64,000 bases of DNA, taken from positions 62,001 through 126,000 of the forward strand of contig VWND01000042.1 of the NCBI GenBank assembly GCA_009599575.1. The letters run 5' to 3'. The translations under genes were made by a program, and so were the position numbers. This DNA comes from Blumeriella jaapii. Lineage: Eukaryota > Ascomycota > Leotiomycetes > Helotiales > Drepanopezizaceae. This document shows positions 1 to 11,369 of the stretch, in pieces; the first letter of the stretch is position 1, and the number at the start of each line of letters is the position of its first letter. The notes below the pieces were generated by a model. It did no database searches. It saw nothing but the letters and a program-made list of their open reading frames with translations, and had not been told where the DNA came from.

Positions 1-1
1 G

Positions 2-940
2 AAGCAGCTCCCCAAGATGCCCAAGGACTACATCGCGCGCCTCGTCTACGACCGGACCCATCTCTCCATCGCCATTGTCAAGAAGCCGTTGGAGGTCGTC
101 GGCGGCATCACGTACCGGCCCTTCCACAAGCAGCAGTTCGCCGAGATCGTCTTCTGCGCCATCTCGTCCGATCAGCAAGTCAAGGGCTACGGCGCGCACC
201 TCATGTGCCATCTGAAGGACTACGTGCGCGCCACGTCGTCGGTCATGCACTTCCTGACGTACGCCGACAACTACGCCATTGGCTACTTCAAGAAGCAGGG
301 CTTCACCAAGGACATCACGCTCGAGCGGGAGAAGTGGATGGGCTACATCAAGGACTACGAAGGCGGCACCATCATGCAGTGCTCCATGCTGCCCCGGATC
401 CGCTACCTCGAGCAGGGCCGCATGTTGCTCAAGCAGAAGGAAGCGGTGCACGCCAAGATCCGCGCCTTCAGCAAGAGCCACGTGGTGCACCAGCCGCCGG
501 CGGAGTGGAGGCACGGCGTCAAAGCCATCGACCCGATGAGCATCCCGGCGATCCGGGCTTCGGGCTGGTCGCCCGACATGGACGAGCTGGCCCGGCAGCC
601 GCGTCACGGTCCGAACTACAACCAGCTGCTGCACCTGCTGAACGACATGCAGAACCACGCGTCGGCCTGGCCCTTCAACCACCCCGTCAACTCGGAGGAG
701 GTGCACGACTACTACGAGGTCATCAAGGAGCCCATGGATCTGAGCACGATGGAGCGCAAGCTCGAGGCCGACAACTACGCCACGCCCGAGGACTTCATCA
801 AGGACGCCAAGCTGGTCTTTGACAATTGCCGGAAGTACAACAACGAGACGACGCCGTATGCCAAGTGCGCGAACAAGCTGGAGAAGTTCATGTGGCAGCA
901 GATCAAGGCGATTCCGGAGTGGTCGCACCTGGACCCGTAG
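2..940 (+). CDS. GCN5: Histone acetyltransferase GCN5, C-terminal part (5' end outside the window)
   Basis: Catalytic lysine acetyltransferase of the SAGA/ADA complexes; it transfers acetyl from acetyl-CoA to histone H3 tails in the nucleus. The frame is open from the first bases of the window (KQLPK before the first Met at 17), so the gene starts upstream; 312 codons remain. The visible GNAT part includes the acetyl-CoA loop QVKGYG and the [15 protein letters not shown] segment. A linker of about 90 residues follows, then a complete bromodomain running from about WPFNHPVN to [10 protein letters not shown]. That domain keeps the acetyl-lysine-binding Asn region CRKYNNE and the ZA-loop motif EPMDLSTM. 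The stop is at 938-940. No intron is evident. The order GNAT then bromodomain is diagnostic of GCN5. The ADA3 partner gene lies further along the window. Confidence 0.96.
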   Translation, partial: KQLPKMPKDYIARLVYDRTHLSIAIVKKPLEVVGGITYRPFHKQQFAEIVFCAISSDQQVKGYGAHLMCHLKDYVRATSSVMHFLTYADNYAIGYFKKQGFTKDITLEREKWMGYIKDYEGGTIMQCSMLPRIRYLEQGRMLLKQKEAVHAKIRAFSKSHVVHQPPAEWRHGVKAIDPMSIPAIRASGWSPDMDELARQPRHGPNYNQLLHLLNDMQNHASAWPFNHPVNSEEVHDYYEVIKEPMDLSTMERKLEADNYATPEDFIKDAKLVFDNCRKYNNETTPYAKCANKLEKFMWQQIKAIPEWSHLDP

Positions 941-2237
941 GGGGTGGGATCCATGGTTTTCGGGCACGGCTCGGACGGTTCTACAGTTGCTCGCTGGGGT
1001 TTTTCTGTCCCCGGCGTGTCGGGGTGTGAGGGCTCATTTCAAATGCATTTAAGGAGGGTGGGTCACGGACGGTTGACGCTGCATAGCGATCGGCGCAGGG
1101 AGGCTGGCGTTGGTGTTCTGGCAGTCCGGCGTTGGCTGCCTTGGGGCAGGACACCACGATTTATGAGTTTCCCAATGAAAGAATCTGTCTTCCTCGTCCA
1201 GGCCGTCAGGTTAACGATGATCATTCACCCGTCATCATCTCGCAGTCCGATCCGCCTAGCCTGGGCTGGGTTGATGCTTGCTTGCTTGCTTGGTAGGTAG
1301 CGAGGAAGAAAGAAAACCAAGTAACAAAGGAACGAACAAATGACATGTATCCATGACCTCGCGCACCGGTTGGCTGGCTGGCTGACTAGCGGGGTATTCT
1401 TGTTTAGCTAACCGTAAAAATCTCGCGTCTCTTCTTCTATTGCCCTTCTACTGTATTACCCTGAGGTATCTTAGTTACATCATGTACATCTACGTCAATG
1501 CATCTCGTTCCCGACCTGGTATGGGAAATAGGGGGTTGGTTAGATGGGATCATCGGGACGGAGAAGGGAGGGATGATGGTGTGTGTCGGGTTTTTAAGAG
1601 CATCGTTTTCCCTCTGGTGGATTGCCACGGGAAAGACAGGTCGATGGGTAAGGTACAGTCAGTACGGTCAGTACATTCAGTACATTCAGTACAGTCAGTC
1701 CAGTCAGTCCAGTCAGTTCAGTCAGTCCAGTCAGTCCAGTCAGTCAGTCCAGTCAGTCCAGTCAGTCCAGTCAGTCCAGTCAGTCCAGTACAAGGTAACA
1801 AATTGTACATATGTGTGTCTTGGTTTTTGACATGAAATAGTATCGAGACATCTGTACCCAAACAAAGCTAACTAGCTTCCGTACCTACAGCACAGTGCAG
1901 TACAAACCGCCGCAAGCAAAGCCAGCTCCCACCAGAATGTCCGTCTGAGATCTTCATCATCCCCTTTTCTTTTGCGACGCCATCTTCCTATCTCTTCCAT
2001 TCCAGGTGTCATTCCATGCTCGCCGCCATCCTCCTGCTTGCTCACCCCATCAACACATTCCTCTGCTCGTCGTTTCGTTCTTTTCCATTTCTTTTTTTCT
2101 GTCAACGTACTTCCTCTGTCGTTTCGTTCTTTTCCATTCCCCTTTCTCTGTCATCGTATTTCATCTTCCGCCCGGTACGCCCCCTCCTATACGTCTTGAT
2201 TGATAGCGAGGAGCCTTACTAATCACACCTGCAAATA
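941..2237. other. Intergenic spacer downstream of GCN5
   Basis: No coding region is supported here. Short open frames exist but cross simple repeats and show no domain. The stretch contains the GCN5 3' flank, a CAGT-rich tandem repeat (listed separately) and a pyrimidine-rich tract at about 1970-2170. Confidence 0.6.
1656..1791. repeat. CAGT-rich tandem repeat
   Basis: An imperfect array built mainly of the 9-mer CAGTCAGTC, grading at its left edge into CAGTACATT-type units. It is open in more than one frame and so creates artificial Gln/Ser/Val-rich reading frames. Confidence 0.9.
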
Positions 2238-2375
2238 AGTTTCTACTGTACCTATGTCACCCCTCTCCGCCTCTTCTGTTCTCTGGCCTTGGATTTAGTA
2301 GGTAAGTAAAAACCGACATGGTTGATAGGTAGGTAGGTATATAAGTAAGTAAATAAGCAAAAACAATAAATAAAC
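2238..2375. repeat. Tandem-repeat unit left of the copia insertion
   Basis: This stretch (TGTACCTATGTCACCC, then CTCTTCTGTTCTCTGG, then TTGGATTTAGTAGGTAAG and GGTAGGTAGG) recurs almost unchanged right of the copia element at about 8998-9110. It recurs in degraded form at about 9180-9290 and 9470-9560. It is the left half of a repeat unit that the retrotransposon split. Confidence 0.8.
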
Positions 2376-2576
2376 TGTGGATATATGGTGGTGGTTGATC
2401 ATGCGCACAATCACATAATCACACCACGTGACGACGGTAGGCTGCAAGCGTGCAGCCCTACCTACATATACCCGTGCGATAGCTAGTTTACTCCTTAGAT
2501 CTCTTTCGCAATACAACCCCAGTTATTGCAATATCTCAACTGTGTATACACAATCCCCTCTTATATAATACCAACA
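2376..2576 (+). repeat. 5' LTR of the copia element
   Basis: 201 bp, collinear with 8738-8938. The differences seen are almost all transitions (G/A and C/T). It contains a CACCACGTGACG motif and ends CCAACA. Confidence 0.95.
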
Positions 2577-2937
2577 CTGATTAATAATTAACTTCACTGT
2601 TAATCATAAAGCAGCTAGGTTTACTAAAAAGAGGTAGCAAAACGGTACAAAAAGCGACCCCTGCTTGCACTTGAAGCTACGCTAAGATCGACGACTTTTT
2701 CGGAATAGCTAAGATCAGATACTAAAAGATGACCTTTTGACTATACGCGTCTTACACGCTCGCGCCTAGCCCGCGCAACCAAACCAAAACCGAAATCAAT
2801 AAAAACCCATTTATTTGCGCCAAGCCCGAGCCTGCAGCCTGCGCACCGAAAACAGCACAACCCAACCAACCCAATTCGACCTTGCAACTTTACAATCTAC
2901 CTTGCAACCCTTTTAATTGCAAGTAAAAGCAGCCAAA

Positions 2938-5900
2938 ATGTCGAAAATGTTTTTCTACCCTACTCGAAACCCCCTATTCGACCTAGATTTCGAGATCGAT
3001 ACCGACTTTTGGCTAAAGCAATTCAAACCAAAATCAGCTACTTTCCAAACCGCTCCTGCCGTAAATAAATAAATTTATCTTTTTCTAAAGCGATACAAAG
3101 CAAAACACAAATACGTTTAAAAAAAAAGCTTATAAAAGCTTTTTCAAAAAGATTTTGTTAATTGAAACGCCGATCTATTCAGTATTGTATACGCCTTTTT
3201 AAAACGCAATTTTTACAACCATTTGTTCACCTATGGAATTAATATAGTCCCATCTACTAAAAACCGAAATAATAGCTATGCAAATCGTTTAGCAGCGATA
3301 TTTCAGAAAAACGAACCTACCTTTTTTACTTCTGCAAATAAAAAACGACAACAAATAAAAATTAAAAGACTTAGCTACGAAATGGCCTCCAAAAGTAAAA
3401 AAGAAAACCCACTCTTATTTTTTCTATTTAAATCTGTTGCTAAAAGTAAAAACTATTATAATAATAGAAATACCTATATCGAAAATAATAAAAGTGGATT
3501 TTAAAAGGCAAAAAACAGCCTAGCCAACGTTTATACGTTACGAACAACCAAGATATCTACCAAAGATAGCGATAATAGCGTACGTAATATACCTTTTATA
3601 CGAAGCAAAACGTTATATAATTTCAAAAACAAAACGAAAATTCCTAAGATTAAAAGTAACGACCCTGACCCTCCCGATAAAAGCGACAACGAAAAAGCAG
3701 AAGTAATCAGATTTTACAAAAGAAATAACTCTGTACAGCTAGTTCTGAATCTCAGCAAAATATATTACAAAAATAAAATAAAATACGAAAATAAAGTATG
3801 GAATATATTCCACGTAAAACTAAAAAAGTTCTACAATCTGTACGATTTATATAATCTCTCCGAAAGCTTGTACGCAAAAGCCTTCCCGCATATACTTAAA
3901 AAAGCAGCTGACGCCTACTACTGCAATATTATAATTCGTAAAAACTATCAGTTTGGCGTAATAATTAATTTGATAAAAGCTTACTTCGAAACGACTAAGA
4001 ACCGTAAGCTTTATCTGATAGCATAGCGTACAATTATATACAAAAAAATACAAGCTGAAAACCTTAGCAAATCGCGCTTAGAATGCTTAAAAACCATGTT
4101 CGAAAAACTAGCGTTATATTAACAAGCTTTTATTAAAAAGTACGAAACAGATAATTATTTGCGAAACCAGGTTATTAGCGCTTGCAATAACGTACAAAAG
4201 TGCAAACACGCCCTAATAAACTCTGCAAATACGTATAAAAGCGTCGCATCCCAGCTACGCAACGCAATTGAAACCATTAAACGAGAAATTCAATTGCGAA
4301 AATTAACCCCTATTACCCCCCAGCTCTTTCAAACTTCTGTTACTTCTGCAAATCAAAATAAAAGCTACTATACAAACCGAACCTACAAAGGTAGAGATCG
4401 CGAAAAACGTTTCGGTAAAAGCTACCAAAGCAGAAGCTTATTCAAAAAAAAAAAAGGATTCCGAAGCCGAAAAGGCTATTCAGGCAGTTCTAGCAGTTCC
4501 CAACCTAAAAAGTGTTAAGTATACAAAAAGGTGGACTGCTAGTTAACAAAACACTCCTTAAAAAAACGTAAGAAAGCATACGACGAATACAACGCTAATA
4601 AAACTCATTTTACTAAAGCTCTTTCAACTGTGCAACAATACACAAGCTTTTTTGTGTAATACGAAGGCGTTAAAAGCTTGAAAAACGCCCCTGCCCCTTT
4701 CTTTCTTTCCGACCAATACAATATATAAAACGCCGAAAACGGCTATTACGATAAAAATAAATATCAAAACAACAATTTCTTTATTTAAACTTTTTATACA
4801 AAAGCTGGTAAAATAATAAAAGTCGAAGTTTTAATTATTTTACAAAAGCGATCTGCTGTCAGGAACCAACATCACGTGTATGAGTCAGGTGATCCGCCAA
4901 GACCCTCTGCCTCCTACCAACCCTCGAATAGCACTCTCTGCGGATAGGCCGTGGGGGCCGGATAGTACTGTGGGGGCTGGAGATGACATTTAGGTAAAAC
5001 ACTCTATGGGAGTGATTGCTAAGGAACCAGTTATTAGGGTTATATTGAGAAGGATTGAGAAGAGGTCGGGATGGGGGCTGGAGAGCATACTAAATGGGGT
5101 TCGCCTGGTTTCCTGGGAAATACTCTTCTCGAGGGCTCCACCCCTCCTTTTGTACTTATACACGCCTTCTACTAGAGATGTAGAAGGTAGAGATCAGTCT
5201 GACTATCAACCCAACCTTATCTGAGCTCTATTGTCTGAACTAGTGTTTCCCTGCCTTTCAATCCTTACATCTGCCTACCACGCTTTTACAAAGCTTAACC
5301 CTATAAACCCTTTTATTCAAAAGAACGATAAACCCCTATTAAAAACGTATATTTCAGGCTCGAAATACTTTTTACATAAGTTCCAAAGATTTCTCCTAAA
5401 TTCAAATGCAATTAATAAATTTTTAAATAATATATCTCAGTTCAAAACCCTTAAAAGATTGCTATCCCAATTTGCTTTTGATTTTTTTTCGAAGAAAAAT
5501 ACGATTAGCTTTAAAATAACTCCTGCAAATATCTAAAAAACAATTTTTATTGCAACATTTATCGGCAAAATTAAATTTTATATCGTTAATACTAATACTT
5601 CTTTTTTAATCTGTTTAAAAAATATAAATGCTTTTTTTATATTTATTTCGATAATTTGCATAATATACTTATACAAAAGAATAGCTCTGGCGTATTAATA
5701 ATTCGGAAATAAAAACATTTATTTATGCTGCTTAACACCTAAGAAACCTTATTTTGCTACTTCACAAAACTCGAACTACGTCAAATTTATAAACGATAAA
5801 AACATTTTTTTATACAGCGCTTTGCAACTATTTTGAAACGAGCAAAGCAGAAATTCGAAACTGCTATTTTAAAAAAAATTACCAAATATTATTTCCAATG

Positions 5901-8669
5901 CTAATTATACGAGCAAACTTTTCGCCGATTTAAGATTTTATTAAAAAACGATTATAAATTCAATTATTCGATAATTGTAAATATTATATATATTAACGGC
6001 GACCTAGTTTTTTATATCGTGGATTCAGCGACCATTTATAGCTCTGATGGTTTTTTGAAAAATATAATTGCAAAACACGTATAAAATATATTTCGGCTGT
6101 ATTAAATCGATTTTTATTTAAGTTCATCCGACGTAATTATCGTTAATTTAAAAAATCAATCTAATTTTCCAAGAGTTTCGTCGATAAGCACGCTTTATAA
6201 AATATAATATTAAAATCGTTCCAATCGAAACTTATAATAATATTAGCAAAATAGAACGTTACCACGACTTTTTTAAACGAATTTACAATATCCTGAAAAA
6301 GTAATTAAAAAATAAAAGCTTCGATAAACATATAATTCTAAAAATAATTTTTAAAGCTATAAACGACATTGCAAATTTAGGCGGTATTATATTTATTTTA
6401 CTAATATATAACGCATACTCCCGTCTATTAAAAACAAACGCTCCTTCTGCTTTTGTAACGAAAAAAAAAACGCGATGTACTACGCTTTGCAACCCAAAAA
6501 ATTTGGCGAATTCAGGCCGAACGCAAAATTTCGAAAGCCCTACGTATTAGAAATGGCCCGAATATTCTAAAAACACTTAATTTCCCTCTGCAATCAAACG
6601 TACGCGTATATAAAAAAAAAAAAAGTTGGTCAGGCCCTTACAAGCTTATTTCAAAAGATAGCAATATCTGCAAAGTTCAAATCAACGATAAAGCTTCAAA
6701 TTTCCGAATTACGTCAATTAAGCTTTATTATAGCGAATTAAACGATAAAACCCCCTTTGCTGAACCAGTTGTTAAAAAGAAAAAGATTGCACCACCAGCT
6801 GCGACTATTGCACCAGCTGCAATTATACAGCCTATTGCAAAACTGATTGCACCAATTCAACCTCCAAAAACTACACAAGTTCGCCAAAGCACCAGAATAC
6901 GCGTTCCTTCCCGAAAAATTAAAAAGCAACAACAGCAATTACTCACAACTGACGAGTTTTACGAGCTTAAAAAAAGAAATATAAAAAAAAATAACATTAA
7001 CATATTATTTTCTGCAAAAACTACTAAAACCAACTTTTTCGACGATTGTATTGCAAATTATTTTATACACAAAAAAAAGGCAAACGCTAAATGCTCAGTT
7101 AAGCTACGCCAAAAAAGTGTTATTACAACTTCCGGCGAGCTTTTTGAAGCTTTTAAAAAAATGGAAGTAAAAAGCTTGATCGAGAAAAGCGTTTTTAAAA
7201 TTATACAATACAACCCCATTCTTTACCACGACCGAATTTTTAATTTACGAATTATAAATAAAATCAAAGGTAAAAATACAGCTACACTATTCGAAAAATC
7301 TAAACTGGTAATTCAAATCTACAACGACGATAGAAAATACGATATTTTCATTTAATCACCTATTATTTAGCGAAACAGCCAGAAACTGATTATAACTTTC
7401 GCTTCAATTCTCGAACATATTTGCAACGCTATACTGCATTTAAAAAATATCACTCAAGCTTATATAAGCGCTAATAGATTCTTAGAAAAGCAGATTCTAA
7501 CGCACCTTTTTAAAAAGCTACGATCTAGCTATTTAAAAAGCTCGATTCTGCTGATTCACAAGCTTTTATACGATATAACAAAAGCAGGCATATATTAATA
7601 AAATACGTATTATAAATATTATAAAAACAAGCTTTATATAACTACGTTAATATACGATCCCTGCTTGTTTATTTCTACTACTTCTGCTTTCGTAATCGTG
7701 AAAATGCAAACAAACGACACGTTGCAGCTAGCAAACGACGTTTTCTCGGCTTTAAAAAAGGCCGAATTACAAGCAGCAGATTTTAATGCGAAGTCTAAAA
7801 ACATACTGAATAAAAGCAACGTTTTGACCTTTAATAAAAAAACCTTACATAAATCAAATAATAGTTTTATCCTTTTCAAATAAAAAAACCAAGCAAAAAA
7901 ACTCGAGCTAATTAAAAACGATAAAAATAATTATTTCGCTCAGCGCGCTCGAAAAGCTTATATTACTAGTCTGTGTCAACCCGAGGCTATTTTCGACCTT
8001 TTAATAACTGCACAAATACAAATGAAAAACCTTGTTCAATTAAATATCGATATAATTAATAAGCGAATTCGATAAATAATAAAAAATCAAAATCGAAAAC
8101 TCTTATTTATATAAATCGACTTTTCTACTGCAAAGCTATTTGTATTTGTTAATAGCTTATTTGCCAATAACAAAAACTGCAATTCGCAAATTAGCTACGA
8201 AGTTTTCCTAGCCAATAAAATACAGCTTAACAATTTATTCAAAATAAAAGAAAACTTAATTGCAGCAAGCTTAATCAAATGTTAGAAAGTTATACGAAGC
8301 GTATTAATTTTAAAAATATACGAAATGGTTTCTGAAGTAAATATCGCTATTTGCATCGCCACAACCCTACGTATAATTATTCAAAAGCTTAATTTCTCCG
8401 ATATTCCAATAGTAATCTGCATTGATTTATATTTTTTATATAAATGTTTGGTCAAATTAGAAACTACAAAAGAAAAGCGTTTTATAATCGATATTATAAC
8501 TTTCCGCCAAAGCTATAAAAAGAAAAAATTATCAAAAGTTAGATGGATTAACGGAAAAGACAATCCGACGGATACTATAACGAAAGCAAGCCCTAATAAA
8601 GCTTTCACTACCTTTATTAACAAAAACGAAATTGACGTAAAAATAAAAGGTTGGGTAGAAAAGCAGTAA
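2938..8669 (+). pseudogene. Degenerate copia gag-pol polyprotein
   Basis: Remains of the polyprotein read through many stop codons. A gag-like start with ATG at 2938 is followed by a basic, Ser-rich gag C-terminus (about 4150-4520). That segment runs into a decayed CCHC-type knuckle with the GCW/H spacing used by fungal copia gag proteins. After the solo LTR come a protease-like stretch (about 5290-5540) and the integrase HHCC region (about 5780-5950), with the residue string EQSPRRFKF still traceable. The integrase core and the RVYRKKKGWSGPYK motif (about 6600) follow, then RT remnants to about 8200. The end is an RNase H segment at 8325-8669 with VRWINGKDNPTD and TKASPNKA. No intact frame exceeds about 120 codons, so the element cannot encode its own proteins. 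Confidence 0.9.
4857..5269 (+). mobile_element. Solo LTR (gypsy family) nested inside the copia element
   Basis: 413 bp, beginning TGTCAGGAACC and ending CCTTACA, flanked by the 5-bp duplication TCTGC (4852-4856 and 5270-5274). The same sequence, heavily C-to-T/G-to-A mutated, occurs at 55302-55724 and 56758-57170. The latter is the 5' LTR of a Ty3/gypsy element, which assigns the family. There is no internal sequence, so it is a product of LTR-LTR recombination. It is much richer in G+C than the copia sequence around it. Confidence 0.94.
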
Positions 8670-8737
8670 AAGAGACGATTACATATACAATTAAAAAAAG
8701 TCTAGCTAACGGTTGATTTCTATAAAAGAATTGCCAA

Positions 8738-8938
8738 TATGGGTATATGATAATGGTTAATCATGCGCATAATCACATAATCACACCACGTGACGACGGT
8801 AGGCTGCAAGCGTGCAGCCCTACCTACACATACCCGTGCGATAGCTAGTTTACTCCTTAGATTTCTTTCGCAATACAACCCCAGTTATTGCAATATCTCA
8901 ACTGTATATACACAACCCCCCCTTATGTGATACCAACA
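8738..8938 (+). repeat. 3' LTR of the copia element
   Basis: 201 bp, the right partner of 2376-2576. Its first dinucleotide is TA instead of TG, a G-to-A change of the kind RIP produces, and this hides the canonical TG...CA end. Confidence 0.95.
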
Positions 8939-9600
8939 TAAACAAACAAAATAAATGTTTTACGTAGCTGCTTATAAATATACTTACATACCTAGGTACA
9001 GTACCTATGTCACCCATCCCCCTCTTCTGTTCTCTGGCTTTGGATTTAGTAGGTAAGTAAAGACCGATATGGTTGATAGGTAGGTAGGTATATAAGTAAG
9101 TAAATAAGTAAAAATAGTAAAAAAACAAACAGATTAATAATAAATCTTTCACGTAGCTGCTTATAAATATACTTATATACCTATCTACAGTACTTAACCT
9201 TATTCTTTCCCCTTTTTCTTCTTTTGTTTTCTGGCTTTGGATTTAATAGGTAAGTAAAAACTGATATGGTTAATAGGTAGGTACATACCTAATTAAGTAC
9301 AAGTATATAAATAGATACATAGGTAAGTATATAAGTAGATACATAAGTAAATATATAAGTAAATACACAAATAAATACACAAATAAGTAAATAAGCAAAA
9401 ACAATAAATAAACAAACAAAATAAATGTTTTACGTAGCTGCTTATTAACATACTTATATATATATACTTACAGTACCTAACCTCATTCTCTCCCCCCTTT
9501 TTTTCTGTGTTTTTTGGCCTTGGATTCAGTGGGTAAGTAAAAACCTATATGGTAGGTAGGTACATACCTAGGTAGGTATATAGATAAGTACATAAGTAAA
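8939..9600. repeat. Tandem-repeat array right of the copia insertion
   Basis: At least three successive units are marked by ACGTAGCTGCTTAT (starting near 8962, 9151 and 9432), each followed by the TCTGTTCTCTGG-like and GGATTTAGTAGGTAAG-like blocks. Unit spacing is about 190 then 280 bp; the longer unit is expanded by AAGTATATAAGTAGATACAT-type simple sequence. Together with 2238-2375 this makes about four units. No coding sequence. Confidence 0.8.
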
Positions 9601-10462
9601 TACATAGGTAGGTAAGTACACAGGTAGGTACATAAGTCATACAAAGGTAGGTACTGTACACTGTACCCTGTACATTACAAAACAGTACAATGCAGTCATT
9701 GTAGATGCAGTACAATAAATTACAATGCAATTCACTACAATGCAACACAACACAATTCAGTAGTAGGTACAACACAACACAACACAACACAGTACAGTAC
9801 AATCCCCTCACGCAACACAACCAGCTACCAACACAACCATACACACACATAGTACATAAGTAGCTCCCCAGAGAAAGCGGTGCTCGTCAAACCAATCATT
9901 CCTCCCTCTTATAACAGAGTTAAAACCCAAAAGATATTTAAATATGCATATATGCATATATACATATATAAATGTATATATATACATATATACATATATA
10001 CATATATACATATATACATATACATACACACACACATATTTATACATATATATACATGTACATACACATATACATACATACATATATTAGGTACCTACAC
10101 ATCTACACATATTCACACTCACACTTTCACATCCACACACTCACTCTCTTATACTTTCACATCCATACTCTGATCTGGCACTTTCTCACACTTTTCACTT
10201 TCTTAAACTTTCACATCCACACTCCCGCACTTTCTTACTCTTTTTACACTCTCTTACTTTGACACCCATATTTACACACACATACACACCCATATACACA
10301 CACACACACACCCACTCACACCCTTTCACTCTCATTCATACTCCCTCTCTCTCTTTCTCTCACACCCACACACCCACTCTCTTATGCACACACCCACACC
10401 CCATACACAAAAACAACAACAAAAACAACAACAAAACCAACATCGCAGCACAAAAGAAGGAC
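9601..10462. other. Low-complexity spacer
   Basis: GTAC/ACAA-rich simple sequence (about 9600-9860), an alternating TATATGCATATATACA tract (about 9940-10085) and CACA/CTTTCACAC-rich sequence (about 10090-10400). Open frames here consist only of Tyr/Ile/His/Thr runs and are not genes. Confidence 0.7.
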
Positions 10463-10620
10463 TTGCGAATTGCGAGTTGCGAGTTGCGAGTTGCGAGTTG
10501 CGAGTTGCGAGTTGCGAGTTGCGAGTTGCGAGTTGCGAGTTGCGAGTTGCGAGTTGCGAGTTGCGAGTTGCGAGTTGCGAGTTGCGAGTTGCGAATGGCG
10601 AATGGCGAATGGCGAGTTGC
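10463..10620. repeat. Heptanucleotide array, unit GCGAGTT
   Basis: About 22 head-to-tail 7-bp units. The central 17 or so are perfect GCGAGTT, and the right edge shows GCGAATG variants. A period of 7 keeps all frames open, so several long artificial frames cross it on both strands. Confidence 0.95.
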
Positions 10621-11369
10621 GATACCAAACAGGGCGCCACACACACCACCAACGGTATGGAATCCCAATTCGCTGTGCGACGAAAAAGAAAAGAAAAAGG
10701 AAGCAAAGCAAAGCAAGGCAAGCAAGGCACGTACAGAGATCGACAAAGAGCTCATCGTTCGTTCTTTTCTACTTCCGGTCGTGATCCATTCTTCCATGCC
10801 TCCGTTCGTGAGGTGATCCCACAGAGCAACAGTCCAGCCTGCCTGAAGCTAAATACCAATAACCTACACTTTTGCAGTCTCCCCCCCCCCCCGCCCGCCT
10901 CTTCCCACGTCAGCAGCGACATTAAAAAAGAGAAAGAAAGAAGCCCATGCATGCGTGCGTCTCCCCGCCCTCCAACTAACTCGTCCAAAAAAGATAGCCC
11001 CCATATGTACTCACCGTACCACCGCAACCCCCACCCAGACAATGCAAACCAACGCCCCACGATTCCTGTCTTGCGGCCCTGCCTGCCTGCCCGCTCCCTT
11101 CTCCACCCCATCTCGTCACACCCCCATGTTGCACATGGTCAGTACTGGTTCCGCACTGGTAGAGAGTACAAGTACAGCACGGCCGCCATGCCCGCCTCCT
11201 CCACCCCCCCTCACCCCCCCCCCCCCCCCCCCCATGCAGCGAGCGAGGCGCGATGGGATCCCACGCACACCCCCTGGAACCCGCGGTGCGCTCCCTGCTC
11301 CCAGGGAGGTCGGAAGGAGGGGGGGCGATCGATCAAAGCTCATCGAGAAAAGTCCAGTGAAACGCCATG
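10621..11369. other. Low-complexity spacer
   Basis: GC-rich, Pro/Ser-rich in translation and without a supported gene. It contains a run of 20 C (11214-11233). A CA dinucleotide run lies just to its right at about 11459-11488. Confidence 0.6.

Larger units (their letters stand above)
2376..8938 (+). mobile_element. Complete but degenerate Ty1/copia LTR retrotransposon
   Basis: Two direct repeats of exactly 201 bp (2376-2576 and 8738-8938) bound the element. They end in CCAACA and begin with TGTGGA (left) or TATGGG (right). Both sides carry the same 5-bp target duplication TAAAC (2371-2375 and 8939-8943). The interior reads, in copia order on the + strand: gag, protease, integrase, reverse transcriptase, RNase H, with many stops. 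The interior is far more AT-rich than the LTRs, as expected after RIP. A solo LTR of another family is inserted at 4857-5269. Unambiguous as a superfamily call, because integrase precedes RT. Confidence 0.95.

Noticed and set aside
10463..10620. CRISPR-like array
   Set aside because: No spacers: units are contiguous 7-mers in a eukaryotic genome.
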